From positions 3,954,872-4,018,871 of the forward strand of contig CP064980.1 of the NCBI GenBank assembly GCA_016699535.1: 64,000 nucleotides of DNA, read 5' to 3'. The position numbers and the translations under genes were made by a program. This DNA is from Myxococcales bacterium. GTDB lineage: Bacteria > Myxococcota_A > Polyangia > Polyangiales > GCA-016699535. The notes under the pieces are model-generated. The model did not search any database, was not told the DNA's origin, and was given only the letters and a program-made list of their open reading frames with translations. Positions within the stretch are counted from its first letter, which is position 1; every line of letters begins with the position of its first letter. Shown here piece by piece: positions 53,500-62,100 of the stretch.

Positions 53500-54902
53500 A
53501 TGCTGTATGTTCAAACGGCTCGCCGCCCAAAGCAGCCAGGCCCAGAGAACGTTCTTCGTTTCTTTCGCGCTCCATGGCTGAGCTGTAGTTGCGCACTGCT
53601 TTGCGCGTTCTCCCTTCTGAGCACCAACGCTTGCACTCCGGATGTACAGGAAGGGCCATCGCTTGATGCTCAAACAGTGCATGACGAGCAGCTTGTGAGC
53701 GCGCAAGTCGCACCTGGTGATGCCAAACCCTTTTATCAGCCGAGCACCAAAGCTCCAAGCTGGAGCGAACCCGGTTTGATTCTCTCAGGTTTTATCACGG
53801 CTGGGGCCAAACTTCGAGTAAGCACCGTTCACCGCATAAGCGATACCCGCGCCTGCGGTTATTTCCCAAACACGACGCAGACGCCCTGTACCGCGAAAGG
53901 GTGGGTGGGTGTGCTTCTTTTTTCTGAAGACGAGCTTGCAGCACGCAGCAACGTTTTTTTGCGCTTGGAAGATGTCACGCTCTCGGTCGATTTGGATCAA
54001 GTTGAAGCAGCCCTCATGTACCAAAACAGTGTGCAACGGCCTCCCGTTGTCCATTTTGACTATCTTAAAAAACAGAGCGTTCGTCGTTTTCGCTTTGGAC
54101 CAACAGCCGCTCTTTTTGACATGGGCGAAGACAAAAGGTTAAGCGATTGGACTTTTGGTATGTCGCCCGACAGCAGCGCCACGAGCTCCTGGATTACGCC
54201 ACAAATTTCCGGAGAGCTTTTGCTCGTTGACAATGAGCGGATCAAAATCTCTGCCTCGAGCGTGAAGCACCAAGTTACGGTCCCTTTTCATTCTGCGTGG
54301 ATACCCGTACCGCAGGCAAAGCAAACCCAGAACAATTTAAAGGCCTGCTTGGCGAGCTTGCCTCTCTTTTGGGCATGGACGAGATAATGCATCAACACGA
54401 GCTTCTCGCCCCGCAAGTTCCCAATGGTATCGTGGAACTTTTTACAACAGTTGTCGTTCTTGTTTTGGTGATTCTCATTGGCGCAATCGGCCTTTCTACA
54501 ATCGATTCATCCAACCCACAAACGAGCTATCAGGGCGGTCAAGGTGCAGCTCAGCCCACCTACCAAGCGAGCCCAAGCGCAACGCCCTTTGCCACCAGCT
54601 ACACGTTACTGGGCAGTCAGCTCGGAGCGACCGACCCCAGTGCCGCGACCGATTGCCGTGTGTTTGCAGAGTCGACAGACAATAAATGTTATTGTCGTTG
54701 TTTTGAAAGCAATGGCTGGCGGGTCACCAATAGCGTAGCTCAGCAAGAGTGGATTTATGGCTGCGAAGTCGATCCGGCTCACCCGATCGATAGTGGCTGC
54801 GCCTTAAACAATGATTTTTGCTTGCCGGGTGCAGCAATTCAGGACCGCACTCAACAATTTCGACTGTTTGATGGCTTTTTCGTCCAGCCGCCCACCAATT
54901 GA
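53500..54902 (+). CDS. Lipoprotein with membrane segment and Cys-rich tail, probable frameshift
   Basis: The first frame has a lipoprotein signal (A-L-L-C-A-F-S-L-L-S-T-N-A-C) and a beta-rich domain. Near 54306-54318 the frame changes, and the second frame goes on smoothly (A-G-K-A-N-P-E-Q-F-K-G-L-L-G-E-L) to a hydrophobic helix at about 54425-54510 and a domain with six Cys (C-Y-C-R-C near 54690). It may be one gene of about 465 residues or two overlapping genes. Reading as one gene is preferred because the join is in the middle of a helix. Function unknown. Confidence 0.55.
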
Positions 54903-54927
54903 TTAGTCCACGGGCTGAAAAAACACT

Positions 54928-55394
54928 GATTACGACAAGTCCGGACGAAAGCCTTTTAAGCTACTTCCAAATACTTCAAGCTGGTTAGCTCCCGGAGTCG
55001 GAGTACGCCGAGTGCAAGGAAGTTTGGCCGAAGACGTAGGATTTCTACTTCGAGGTCAAGCTGACGCCGCAATCGGCGTGCTCTGATTACGACGAGTTCA
55101 GACGAAAGCCTTTTAAGCTACTTCCAGATACTTCGCTGGTTAGCTCCCGGAGTCAGAGTACGCCGAGTGCAAGGAAGTTTGGCCGAAGACGTAGGATTTC
55201 TACTTCGAGGTCAAGCTGACGCCGCAATCGGCGTGCTCTGATTACGACGAGTCCGGACGAAAGCCTTTTAAGCTACTTCCAAATACTTCAAGCTGGTTAG
55301 CTCCCGGAGTCAGAGTACGCCGAGTGCAAGGAAGTTTGGCCGAAGACGTAGGATTTCTACTTCGAGGTCAAGCTGACGCCGCAATCGGCGTGCT
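54928..55394. repeat. Three tandem 155-157 bp repeats next to a tRNA-Asn fragment
   Basis: Units start at 54928, 55085 and 55240, each beginning GATTACGAC. They are almost identical; the second lacks three bases. Each holds a hairpin ACGCCG-CAAT-CGGCGT. On the minus strand the array begins 1 nt after the encoded CCA of the tRNA-Asn fragment. A T6 run lies just beyond the far end (54,917-54,924). The sequence is unrelated to the 9.2-9.8 kb array, though the period is the same. No open frame is maintained. Confidence 0.88.
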
Positions 55395-55395
55395 T

Positions 55396-55422
55396 TGGCT
55401 CCGGGAGCAGGACTCGAACCTG
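55396..55422 (-). pseudogene. 3' fragment of tRNA-Asn (T arm, acceptor strand and CCA); possible attachment site
   Basis: On the minus strand CAGG-TTCGAGT-CCTG is followed by CTCCCGGAGCCA: T arm, acceptor 3' strand TCCCGGA, discriminator G and encoded CCA, as in tRNA-Asn. The D and anticodon arms are absent; unrelated DNA begins at 55423. A lone tRNA 3' end at a composition boundary is the classic mark of an integrated element, with the intact tRNA at the other end. Confidence 0.7.
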
Positions 55423-55737
55423 AGCGCCGACATAAATGCCGGAGACTTAAATGTCTCCGGCGCAGAGGCGCGAGAACCGGGTTGAAGTACATTGCACTCT
55501 TCGACGTATTTGGCTCCGCATTCGGAGCTGGTTGCGAACCCGTTCGCAGGGCTCTCGGCGGGACGGGTTAGCTCCGCTCGCACCGTCCCGGAAATGCGAA
55601 CGCCTGCGAATCCAGGCGGTTGGGCGATGCGACCCGGGACACTCACGGATTCGCACGGTCCCGCGGCGAATGCGGCGGCGACCCGTCGCGTGCCCGCTTC
55701 GTGGCCGGAGACGGAGTGCGGGGGCCCGCCAGCCTTG
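55423..55737. other. Junction region with a perfect 9 bp hairpin
   Basis: GCCGGAGAC (55438-55446) pairs with GTCTCCGGC (55453-55461) over a 6 nt loop. G+C rises sharply from about 55,440. A minus-strand frame (about 55,480-55,646) shows a C-x7-C pattern but nothing I recognise. No integrase is present here. Confidence 0.5.
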
Positions 55738-56098
55738 CTACCCTGCGGCGCGACTGGAGGGTTCGCTTCGTAGGACGTCCTCTAGAAACGCCTTGAGCTT
55801 CTCCTTCGGGGTCGTTCCGACCGGGCCCTTCACCACCTTGCCTGCTTTCATCACGACGATTGTGGGGATCGAGCGTACCCCGTATCGACGCGCAAGCTCC
55901 GGTGCCTCGTCCACGTTGAGCTTGGCGACTTTCACGCGGCCGCTGTACTCGCGCGCGAGTTCGTCGATGGTCGGCGCAATGGCGCGACAGGGGCCACACC
56001 ACGGTGCCCAGAAGTCTACGAGGACTGGCGTCTCGGCTTCCAGAACCTCGGTCTGAAAGCTCGCGTTCGGACAGGATAACAACGTCTTTGCTGGCCAT
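55738..56098 (-). CDS. trxA: Thioredoxin, one frameshift near the start
   Basis: ATG 56098 behind AGGGAG gives M-A-S-K-D-V-V-I-L; near 56066 one extra base shifts the frame to A-S-F-Q-T-E-V-L. The rest is a standard thioredoxin with W-C-G-P-C, Y-G-V-R-S-I-P-T and V-G-T-T-P-K-E. Total is about 120 residues. It reduces disulfides in the cytoplasm and would serve the neighbouring peroxidase-like proteins. Confidence 0.92.
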
Positions 56099-56209
56099 GT
56101 TGGGCTCCCTTCCTCTCCAGGGTCTCGAAGGGCCTCTGGTCGTTACATCCGACTTGACGGGCTCGCGACCGTGGCCAGCGAGGACGGGCGTCTTGGGTAG
56201 GCGCGAACG

Positions 56210-56670
56210 TCAACGCAGCCGCGTGTCGATCCGCATCTCGGCCGTGAGCGTTCGGCGCACCGGACAACGGTCGGCGATCTCCAGCAGCCGGGACTTCTGC
56301 TCGTCGTCGAGAGGCCCGGCGAGTTCGATCTCTCGCTTGACTTGCTCGATCATCCCCTTCTTGGTGTCGCAGTCGGCGCAGTCAGCCGCATGAATCCGGG
56401 AGTGCCGGAGGTGCACGGTGACGCCCTCGAGCGGCCACCGCTTGCGATCGGCGTAGAGCCTGAGCGTCATAGACGTGCACGCGCCAAGAGCCGCGAGCAG
56501 GTAGTCGTAGGGCGACGGACCAGTGTCGGTGCCGCCGAGCGTGATGGGTTCATCGGCGCGGAGCTGGTGCGCGCCTACCGGACGTCCTGTCCGAGCCCGG
56601 ACCGCCGTCCACGTACCACCACGACTCCTGCATCGATTGCTGCGGCGGTCTCGCCCATTGGATTTAGCAT
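56210..56670 (-). CDS. OsmC family protein, one frameshift
   Basis: The start region reads M-G-E-T-A-A-A-I-D-A-G-V-V-V. Near 56579 one G is missing and the second frame continues G-A-H-Q-L-R-A-D-E-P, then G-P-S-P-Y-D-Y-L-L-A-A-L-G-A-C-T-S-M-T-L and C-P-V-R-R-T-L. Two reactive cysteines (in G-A-C-T and R-C-P-V) match OsmC/Ohr peroxidases. About 150 residues. It would reduce organic hydroperoxides. A second Cys pair in H-A-A-D-C-A-D-C is a less usual addition. Confidence 0.85.
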
Positions 56671-56780
56671 CAGTCCTCGGGAGGTCGACTTCGTTACGCG
56701 GTGCCGCCCGCTGTAATATCGGTCGTCGTCGAGACCTTCTCCTGAGCAGCAGCCACTCACCACTCAGGAGGAAATACGAC

Positions 56781-57325
56781 ATGACCGCTCGAATCAACGC
56801 TACGACCGACACCACCGCCCCCGAGGCCACCAAGCCCGTCCTCGCCCAGCTCAAGCAAGCCATCGGGATGATCCCCAACGTCTACGCCACCATGGGGCAC
56901 TCGCCTGGGTCGCTCGTTAGTGCCCTCGCGTGGGGGGAGGCGATCGGCAAGGGGACCTCTCCAAGCGGGAGATCGAGCAGCTCAATCTCCACGTCTCGAA
57001 CTCAACGGCTGCGCGTACTGCGTGAGCGCGCACAGTGCACTCGGCGGTCGGGTCGGCCTGAAGCCCGAGGAGGTCATCGCCGCTCGCGACGGCGTCGGCA
57101 GCACCGAGCGCGAGAATGCGCTCTTGGCCTTCGCTCGCCGGGTCGTACGAACCGGCGGCGCGTGCGAGCACAGACCTGGCTCGTCTGCGCGAAGCGGGCG
57201 TCAGTGACGCGGAGGTGATCGACGTGCTCGCCGTCGTTGCGCTCAACGCGTTCCGGAACTCCGTGAGCATCGTGTCTGAAACGGAGATCGATTTTCCGAA
57301 GGCACCGCGCTTGCCCTCGCCGTAA
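56781..57325 (+). CDS. Carboxymuconolactone decarboxylase/AhpD-like protein, several frameshifts
   Basis: AGGAGG lies 9 nt before ATG 56781. The product starts M-T-A-R-I-N and includes Q-A-I-G-M-I-P-N-V-Y-A-T-M. Frame changes near 56954, 57000 and 57160 are needed to follow N-G-C-A-Y-C-V-S-A-H and A-R-L-R-E-A-G-V-S-D-A-E-V-I. The C-A-Y-C pair with downstream His is the AhpD active site. About 180 residues. It likely acts in peroxide or thiol redox, with alkyl hydroperoxide as possible substrate. Confidence 0.85.
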
Positions 57326-57381
57326 CCGGCCAGCGACGTCGACTGTAACGTTGTCCGGAGATTCGTGACTCTGACGAAAGA

Positions 57382-57914
57382 ATGCAGAGCGAGACGCGAC
57401 CAACGTTCACGTTCACGGGCTGGGTCTCTGACCTGGCCCGTAAACAGACACGCGCGCTCATGAGCATTGCCCGAACGGAGGGTGTCACCGCCCACGATGC
57501 GCTCGACGCCGTTCAAGAGGCCTTCGAGACGTTCCTGCGTCTCCCCCAGGCGCGCGCGCTCGTGGGCTCGGGTGACGAAAGCCGCGCATTGATGGCGGTC
57601 ATCGTCCGAAACGCCGCACGCAACATGCGCCGCCGACACCATCATGCGCGACCTCACGTCTCTCTCGAGGACGAGCGAGAGTTGACCCACCCCCTGGCCG
57701 GCGTCGACGAGCTGATGGCCCAGGCCGAGCAGCATGTGCAGCTCCAGGGCTGTGTGAACCGCCTGGCTGAGATCCAACAGCACGTCGTGCGGATGCGGAT
57801 GCTGGAAGAGGCCTCGGGAACAGAGGTCGCGTCGCAACTTGACCTGCAACCAGGCCACGTCGCCGTCCTTCTGCACCGCGCGAAGAGGAGCTGCTCCGCT
57901 GCATGATGCAGTAG
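57382..57914 (+). CDS. ECF-type RNA polymerase sigma factor, frameshift near the 3' end
   Basis: The region 2 part has A-L-D-A-V-Q-E-A-F-E-T-F-L and V-I-V-R-N-A-A-R-N-M-R-R-R. Region 4 has V-N-R-L-A-E-I-Q-Q-H-V-V-R-M-R and L-Q-P-G-H-V-A-V-L-L-H-R-A-K. One missing G near 57885 restores E-E-L-L-R-C ending at 57914. About 178 residues. It lies between two AhpD-like genes and may direct them. No anti-sigma gene is evident, though the last Cys could sense redox. Confidence 0.82.
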
Positions 57915-57963
57915 CCGAACGCCCGGTCTCGCCAGCAGTCACCATCAAGGCCCCCGGTCGCGC

Positions 57964-58521
57964 TCATCCCCCGCAGGTCGCGTGGTAGTCGGTCTCGACC
58001 TCGACGCCGAGAAGCAGAACGAGGCGATTGACGAACGAGAAGTAGGCGACCGTCAGGGCTGCGTCCAGGATCGCCCGATCGTCGTACCCGAGCGCGCGTA
58101 GCTCGCTGACCTTCGCCTCACCACAATCCCTGGTTCCCGCGCAGCCCGCTGGGGCCCAGCGAAGAAGGGCGTGATCCGCCACCGGAAGATGCTTCGGGAT
58201 TTCTCCTTTCCCGAGGCCTTCCACGACCGCAGCATCATCGCGGAGTTGTCGCAGTGCTTCGCCGTGGTGAGCAACGCAGTAGGCGCAGCGGTTGACCTCC
58301 GAAACGACGACGGCGATGCGCTCTCGGGCGACACGGCTCAGCGTCGAGCGCGCAAAAACGACCGACTTGTACAGCTCGAGATGCGCCCGCAGGGCACGCG
58401 GGTTGAGAGACTGCACGCGGTGCACCTCCGCGATCCCGCCGCGCGCTGCGCCAATGGCGTTGTAGAGCTCGAGAAGCTCGCCTTCCGCTTGCTCGGGCGG
58501 GATGGTCTTGATCCATGACAT
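57964..58521 (-). CDS. Peroxidase-related AhpD-fold protein
   Basis: About 185 residues from ATG 58521 (GAGG upstream). Start M-S-W-I-K-T-I-P-P-E-Q-A-E-G and the active site V-N-R-C-A-Y-C-V-A-H-H-G match the peroxidase-related AhpD family. The stretch A-G-C-A-G-T-R-D-C-G (about 58,110-58,145) looks out of frame, so compensating indels are likely. It would reduce peroxides or transfer electrons between thiols. Second AhpD-like protein in 2 kb. Confidence 0.85.
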   Translation of the reverse strand: MSWIKTIPPEQAEGELLELYNAIGAARGGIAEVHRVQSLNPRALRAHLELYKSVVFARSTLSRVARERIAVVVSEVNRCAYCVAHHGEALRQLRDDAAVVEGLGKGEIPKHLPVADHALLRWAPAGCAGTRDCGEAKVSELRALGYDDRAILDAALTVAYFSFVNRLVLLLGVEVETDYHATCGG

Positions 58522-58570
58522 GTTGCACCTCACCGTTTCGCAGGCGCCACTGGGCGCGCGGCACGAGGGG

Positions 58571-60781
58571 TCATGACTCCTCCGGCACGAGAGGACGCTT
58601 CCGACCATCAGCGTCCTCTTCCACCAGAAGGACATGACAACCGCCCCGCTGCGTCGTGAGATAGCCCTCTCGGTGCGTCAGAAGGTCGAGCGCCGCCCGC
58701 AGCGCGCTCTTGCGTGAAGCGCAACGCTTCGCCGTACGCGTCGAGCGCGTGGTCGTCGAACCGCGGCGCGACGAGGATTCCTCCGGCAAGCTTACTGCGC
58801 GGCGCGGCAGCTGCACTCGAGAGGCGGGCGACGAAGGCGCGCACCGACTCGGCGCTGCCTACGGCAATGCGCTCGATCACGTGGAGCGCGTTCCCGTCCG
58901 GCCCGAAGGTGACCGCGTCGAACGCCCCCACGTTGCTGTCGGGAACGGCGAGCGTGTGATGGAGTTTCACCGATGTCACCGCGCCCAATGGCTCGATCAT
59001 CGCGCGCCACTTGCTCATCCGACGAAACTGCTCGAACTGGTGCGTGACGTCGACAAGGAGCCAGCGCGCGAGGCCAAGCGCGGATCCGCATCGAGAAGCG
59101 AGCGCACGACCGACTCGGCCGGAAGCTCGGAGGTGACTGACGTGGCGGCCAGAAGCTGCAGCATCTGCGCCTGCGCCCGCGAGTCTGACCGCGCGGCGTT
59201 CGGGCTCGCCTCGGTCGCGCGAACTACCTCCAACGCAAATTCGCGTAGCTGCTGTCGGTAGGTTATCGCCGGAAATGCGTTCCGGCGGTCCTCGACGCTT
59301 ACGGTGGCTCCAGTGGCGGCGACCCAGTCCTCCCAACGCGTCCCATCGGCGGCTCTGGGCCATCCGCTTCCGAAAACCTCGAGGATGCGCTTGCCCTTGC
59401 TGAACAAGAGAAAGGCAACCTGGTCGTTGCGACGCAGACGGACCGTGCCGTCGAAGCCCTCCCCCTCGAGTCGCGTCGCGAGCTGCCGCACATCGACGAT
59501 CGCGGCGTCGAGCCCCGACAGTCGGGGCGCGCTGGGCGCAAGAAGAGGCGAGGAGGGCCACGGCACGTGGCTCAAGGTTCGGTGGACAGCTGAAGAGGGT
59601 GACATCCGCAGCGCCCGGCAGCTTCTCGATGATCGCGTCCCCCGAAGCCCCGATGCGACATCGAAGGCCTGAAACAGGACGCCGTCGCAGATGAGCGCAA
59701 CCGCCCGGACAGCTCGACGGCCCCGCAGAAGGCCGGAGCATGCAGGGGCCGGTCGAAGAGCCGTTCCAATAGCCGCGGAACATCCTGCCGACCGAGCGCT
59801 CGCGATGGCCACCCCCCTTGCGACCTCTCCGACGATGGCATGAGGGCTCGTCCCGTCGACGTGGAGCGTCGGGGCTCGCAAGAGAGTCGCGCCGGAACCG
59901 GACACCGGCGCCTGCGGCCCCGCGACGCTTGCGGCTGGGCGGGTGGCCAGGAAGGGCTGGAGCGCCCGCGCCATCTCCCCGGGCGCTCGGAAATCGAGCG
60001 TCGGGATCCTTTGCGAGAGCCTTCGCGAGGAGAGCGTCGATTCTGCCGACACCCCGGCAACCTGACGGCTCGCCGGCAAGGGTCGCTCGGCCTGAACTTT
60101 GCTCATCAGCTCGTACAGCGACTCTGCCTCGAACGGAGGTCGCCCGACTACGCATTCGTACAGCACGGCGCCGACGGAGTAGAGGTCCGCTCGTACGTCG
60201 ATCGGTCGACCTGCGAGTTGCTCCGGTGCGGCGTACTGGGGCGTTCCGAGCACCTGGCCCACGCGTGTGTGCGAGGTTCGACCCTGGACGCGGGCGATGC
60301 CGAAGTCGGTGACCTTGATGCGACGATCCCTCGTCACCATCAGGTTCGCCGGCTTGACGTCGCGATGGGTGATTCCGGTACGGTGGGCTGCCTCGAGCAC
60401 AGAGAGGACCTCGAGCCCGACCCGCGCCGTCTGTTCCACCGAGAGGCGCTGGTGCTCCGCCAGCACGGCCTCCAGAGCGCGACCGTCGAGCCACTCCATG
60501 GCGATGTACGGCCAGCCGCCCTCCGTACCGACGCGATGCACGACCGTCACGCCCGGATGTGAGAAGGCGGCAGCGGCCCGCGCCTCCTGCACGAAGCGCC
60601 GAAGCGCATCCTCTGCATCACGCTCCGGGAGTGACTCGACAAAGCTCGCCTTGATGACTTTGATTGCCACCTTTCGGCCGAGCTCGATGTCTTCCGCTTC
60701 GTAGACCTCGCCCATGGCGCCGGCACCGACTCGAGCGAGGATACGGTAGGGAAACGTCGCACTGGGTGTATCGGGCAACAT
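58571..60781 (-). CDS. Serine/threonine protein kinase with long C-terminal region, frameshifted
   Basis: Start M-L-P-D-T-P. Kinase motifs are all present: G-A-G-A-M-G-E-V-Y, V-A-I-K-V-I, H-R-D-V-K-P-A-N, D-F-G-I-A-R and P-E-Q-L-A-G. From residue about 240 the frame moves several times. Real segments include A-L-A-K-D-P-D-A-R-F-P-S-A, then G-F-D-G-T-V-R-L-R-R-N-D-Q-V-A-F-L-L-F-S-K-G-K (like DUF4388/PATAN sensors), ending in a segment with H-V-L-L-V-E-E-D-A-D-G-R-K. About 735 residues. Kinases of this form are abundant in myxobacteria. Input signal unknown. Confidence 0.83.
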
Positions 60782-60808
60782 GGCGTCGCTCTCCTCCGGC
60801 GAGTCGCT

Positions 60809-60939
60809 CTAAAAACGTGCAAGCCCCAGTGCGCAATGGCGGCCGCCACGCCCATCACGCCCATCGCGATCATCATCTTGTCGTGGATGCAGAGCCCCTT
60901 CTTCGCCTTGCAGCCATCGATCGGACACATCTTTGCCAT
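60809..60939 (-). CDS. Small Cys-containing membrane protein
   Basis: M-A-K-M-C-P-I-D-G-C-K-A-K-K-G-L-C begins the product, then one hydrophobic helix (M-M-I-A-M-G-V-M-G-V-A-A-A-I-A-H). The frame reads on unless one T is restored at the T5 run opposite 60811-60815, which gives a stop (TAG 60809). About 44 residues. Three Cys near the N-terminus may bind metal. It precedes the kinase on the same strand. Existence is likely, function unknown. Confidence 0.5.
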
Positions 60940-61062
60940 CGTGACCTTCTCCTTCTGGCGCCCAGTTGCGCTCGAAGCAGAGTCTCGAGGGGCCGCGCGA
61001 TCGTTACGTCGGGCTGTTGGGCTGCCTTTCGGGGTGATTACGGACTGTTGGGCCGCCTCTGC

Positions 61063-62100
61063 TCATCGCCCGACCTCCACAGTCCCCGGCGGGGGTGCCG
61101 CAGGACGCGCGCTGAGGTCGACAGGAAGGCCGAGTTGCGCCCGATAGCTCTCCTCGCCAGCGTGGTTCAGCTGCCAGTACGGGAGACGAGTGGTCGCCAG
61201 AAGCCGAGCCTCCTCTCCGTCCGAGGTGGTCCACCCGAGGACCCGCCGAGCGCCCCCGCTCTCGACCTCGAAGGTGCGCCGGTATCCACCAGCTGTGAGC
61301 ACAAAGCGCGTGATCGGAACGCCAGTACGCATCGCAGCCTCTCGCGTGATCGTTGCCGGCACGGGCGCAAGCGGCACGTGGGCGCGGCGGAGGCGCCACA
61401 ACGACGGAATCAGCGAGCCTCCGAGGAACCGCCGGCGGCGAATGCGCCGTCGAGCTCGCGGAGTTGACTCAGGAGCGCGTCTTCGTAGAGCGTTCCCGGA
61501 GCTGTCGGGATTCGCCGAGAGATCTCTCCCTCGCTCGCGAAGTACGATGCGAGTTCCTCGGCGACCGCGTCTCGCCCCGGCCGGATGGCATGAAACACTT
61601 GGCCGCACCACTCCTGCGCCGTCAAAGTGATCTTCACCGGTGAAAGCGCTCCGACGAGGGTCCCCAGTCGTCGATAGGAGAGAACACAGACGTCATCACT
61701 GAGTAGGGATAGATGCCCGCGAGAAAAGTGAGGTTCGCGTTCAGCTTGAGCACGTCGATCCGATCGGGCGCGGTCGCGTCGTCATCCTTGATGCGCGTTC
61801 TGCGGTCCATCGGCTCGGTCACGTAGGTGAGCACGAGCTCGCCCGTGCGCAGCCTCGCCGTAGCGCGCGACGGTCATTCGGTAGCCCGACAACTCCGCAG
61901 TGCCGTCAAACCAGGTGCCACGAAATCGCTCCGATGCGGAGGTGCGCGGCGGGGCCGACGTGGCGTCATGTACGCGGCCACGCCTCGCGACCCACGCTTT
62001 GTCCACGACTGCTGAGGCACGCGCTGATGCCGACGGTCAAACCGAGCAGACCGACCGCGGCCTGTCGCCACCCCGGCGCGAAGTGTGTCCGGCTCGTCAT
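61063..62100 (-). CDS. Conserved lipoprotein of unknown function, frameshifted
   Basis: ATG 62100 has GGAGG 7 nt upstream and overlaps the preceding stop (ATGA). Lipobox L-T-V-G-I-S-A-C. Across at least three frame changes one can follow F-R-G-T-W-F-D-G-T-A-E-L-S-G-Y, Y-V-T-E-P-M-D-R-R-T-R-I-K, V-L-K-L-N-A-N-L-T-F, G-I-Y-P-Y-S-V-M-T-S-V-F and L-T-A-Q-E-W-C-G-Q-V-F. This pattern recurs in an uncharacterised family of secreted proteins in several phyla. About 330 residues. The W-C-G motif is not a thioredoxin site. Confidence 0.65.

Noticed and set aside
55396..55475. Complete class II tRNA (Leu or Sec) at the junction
   Set aside because: The 9 bp hairpin at 55438-55461 has a 6 nt loop, no D arm or matching 5' acceptor strand is present; only the T arm and acceptor 3' strand fit tRNA-Asn.
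55451..56056. 201-codon plus-strand frame in the GC-rich part
   Set aside because: It is antisense to trxA; long empty frames are expected in GC-rich DNA.
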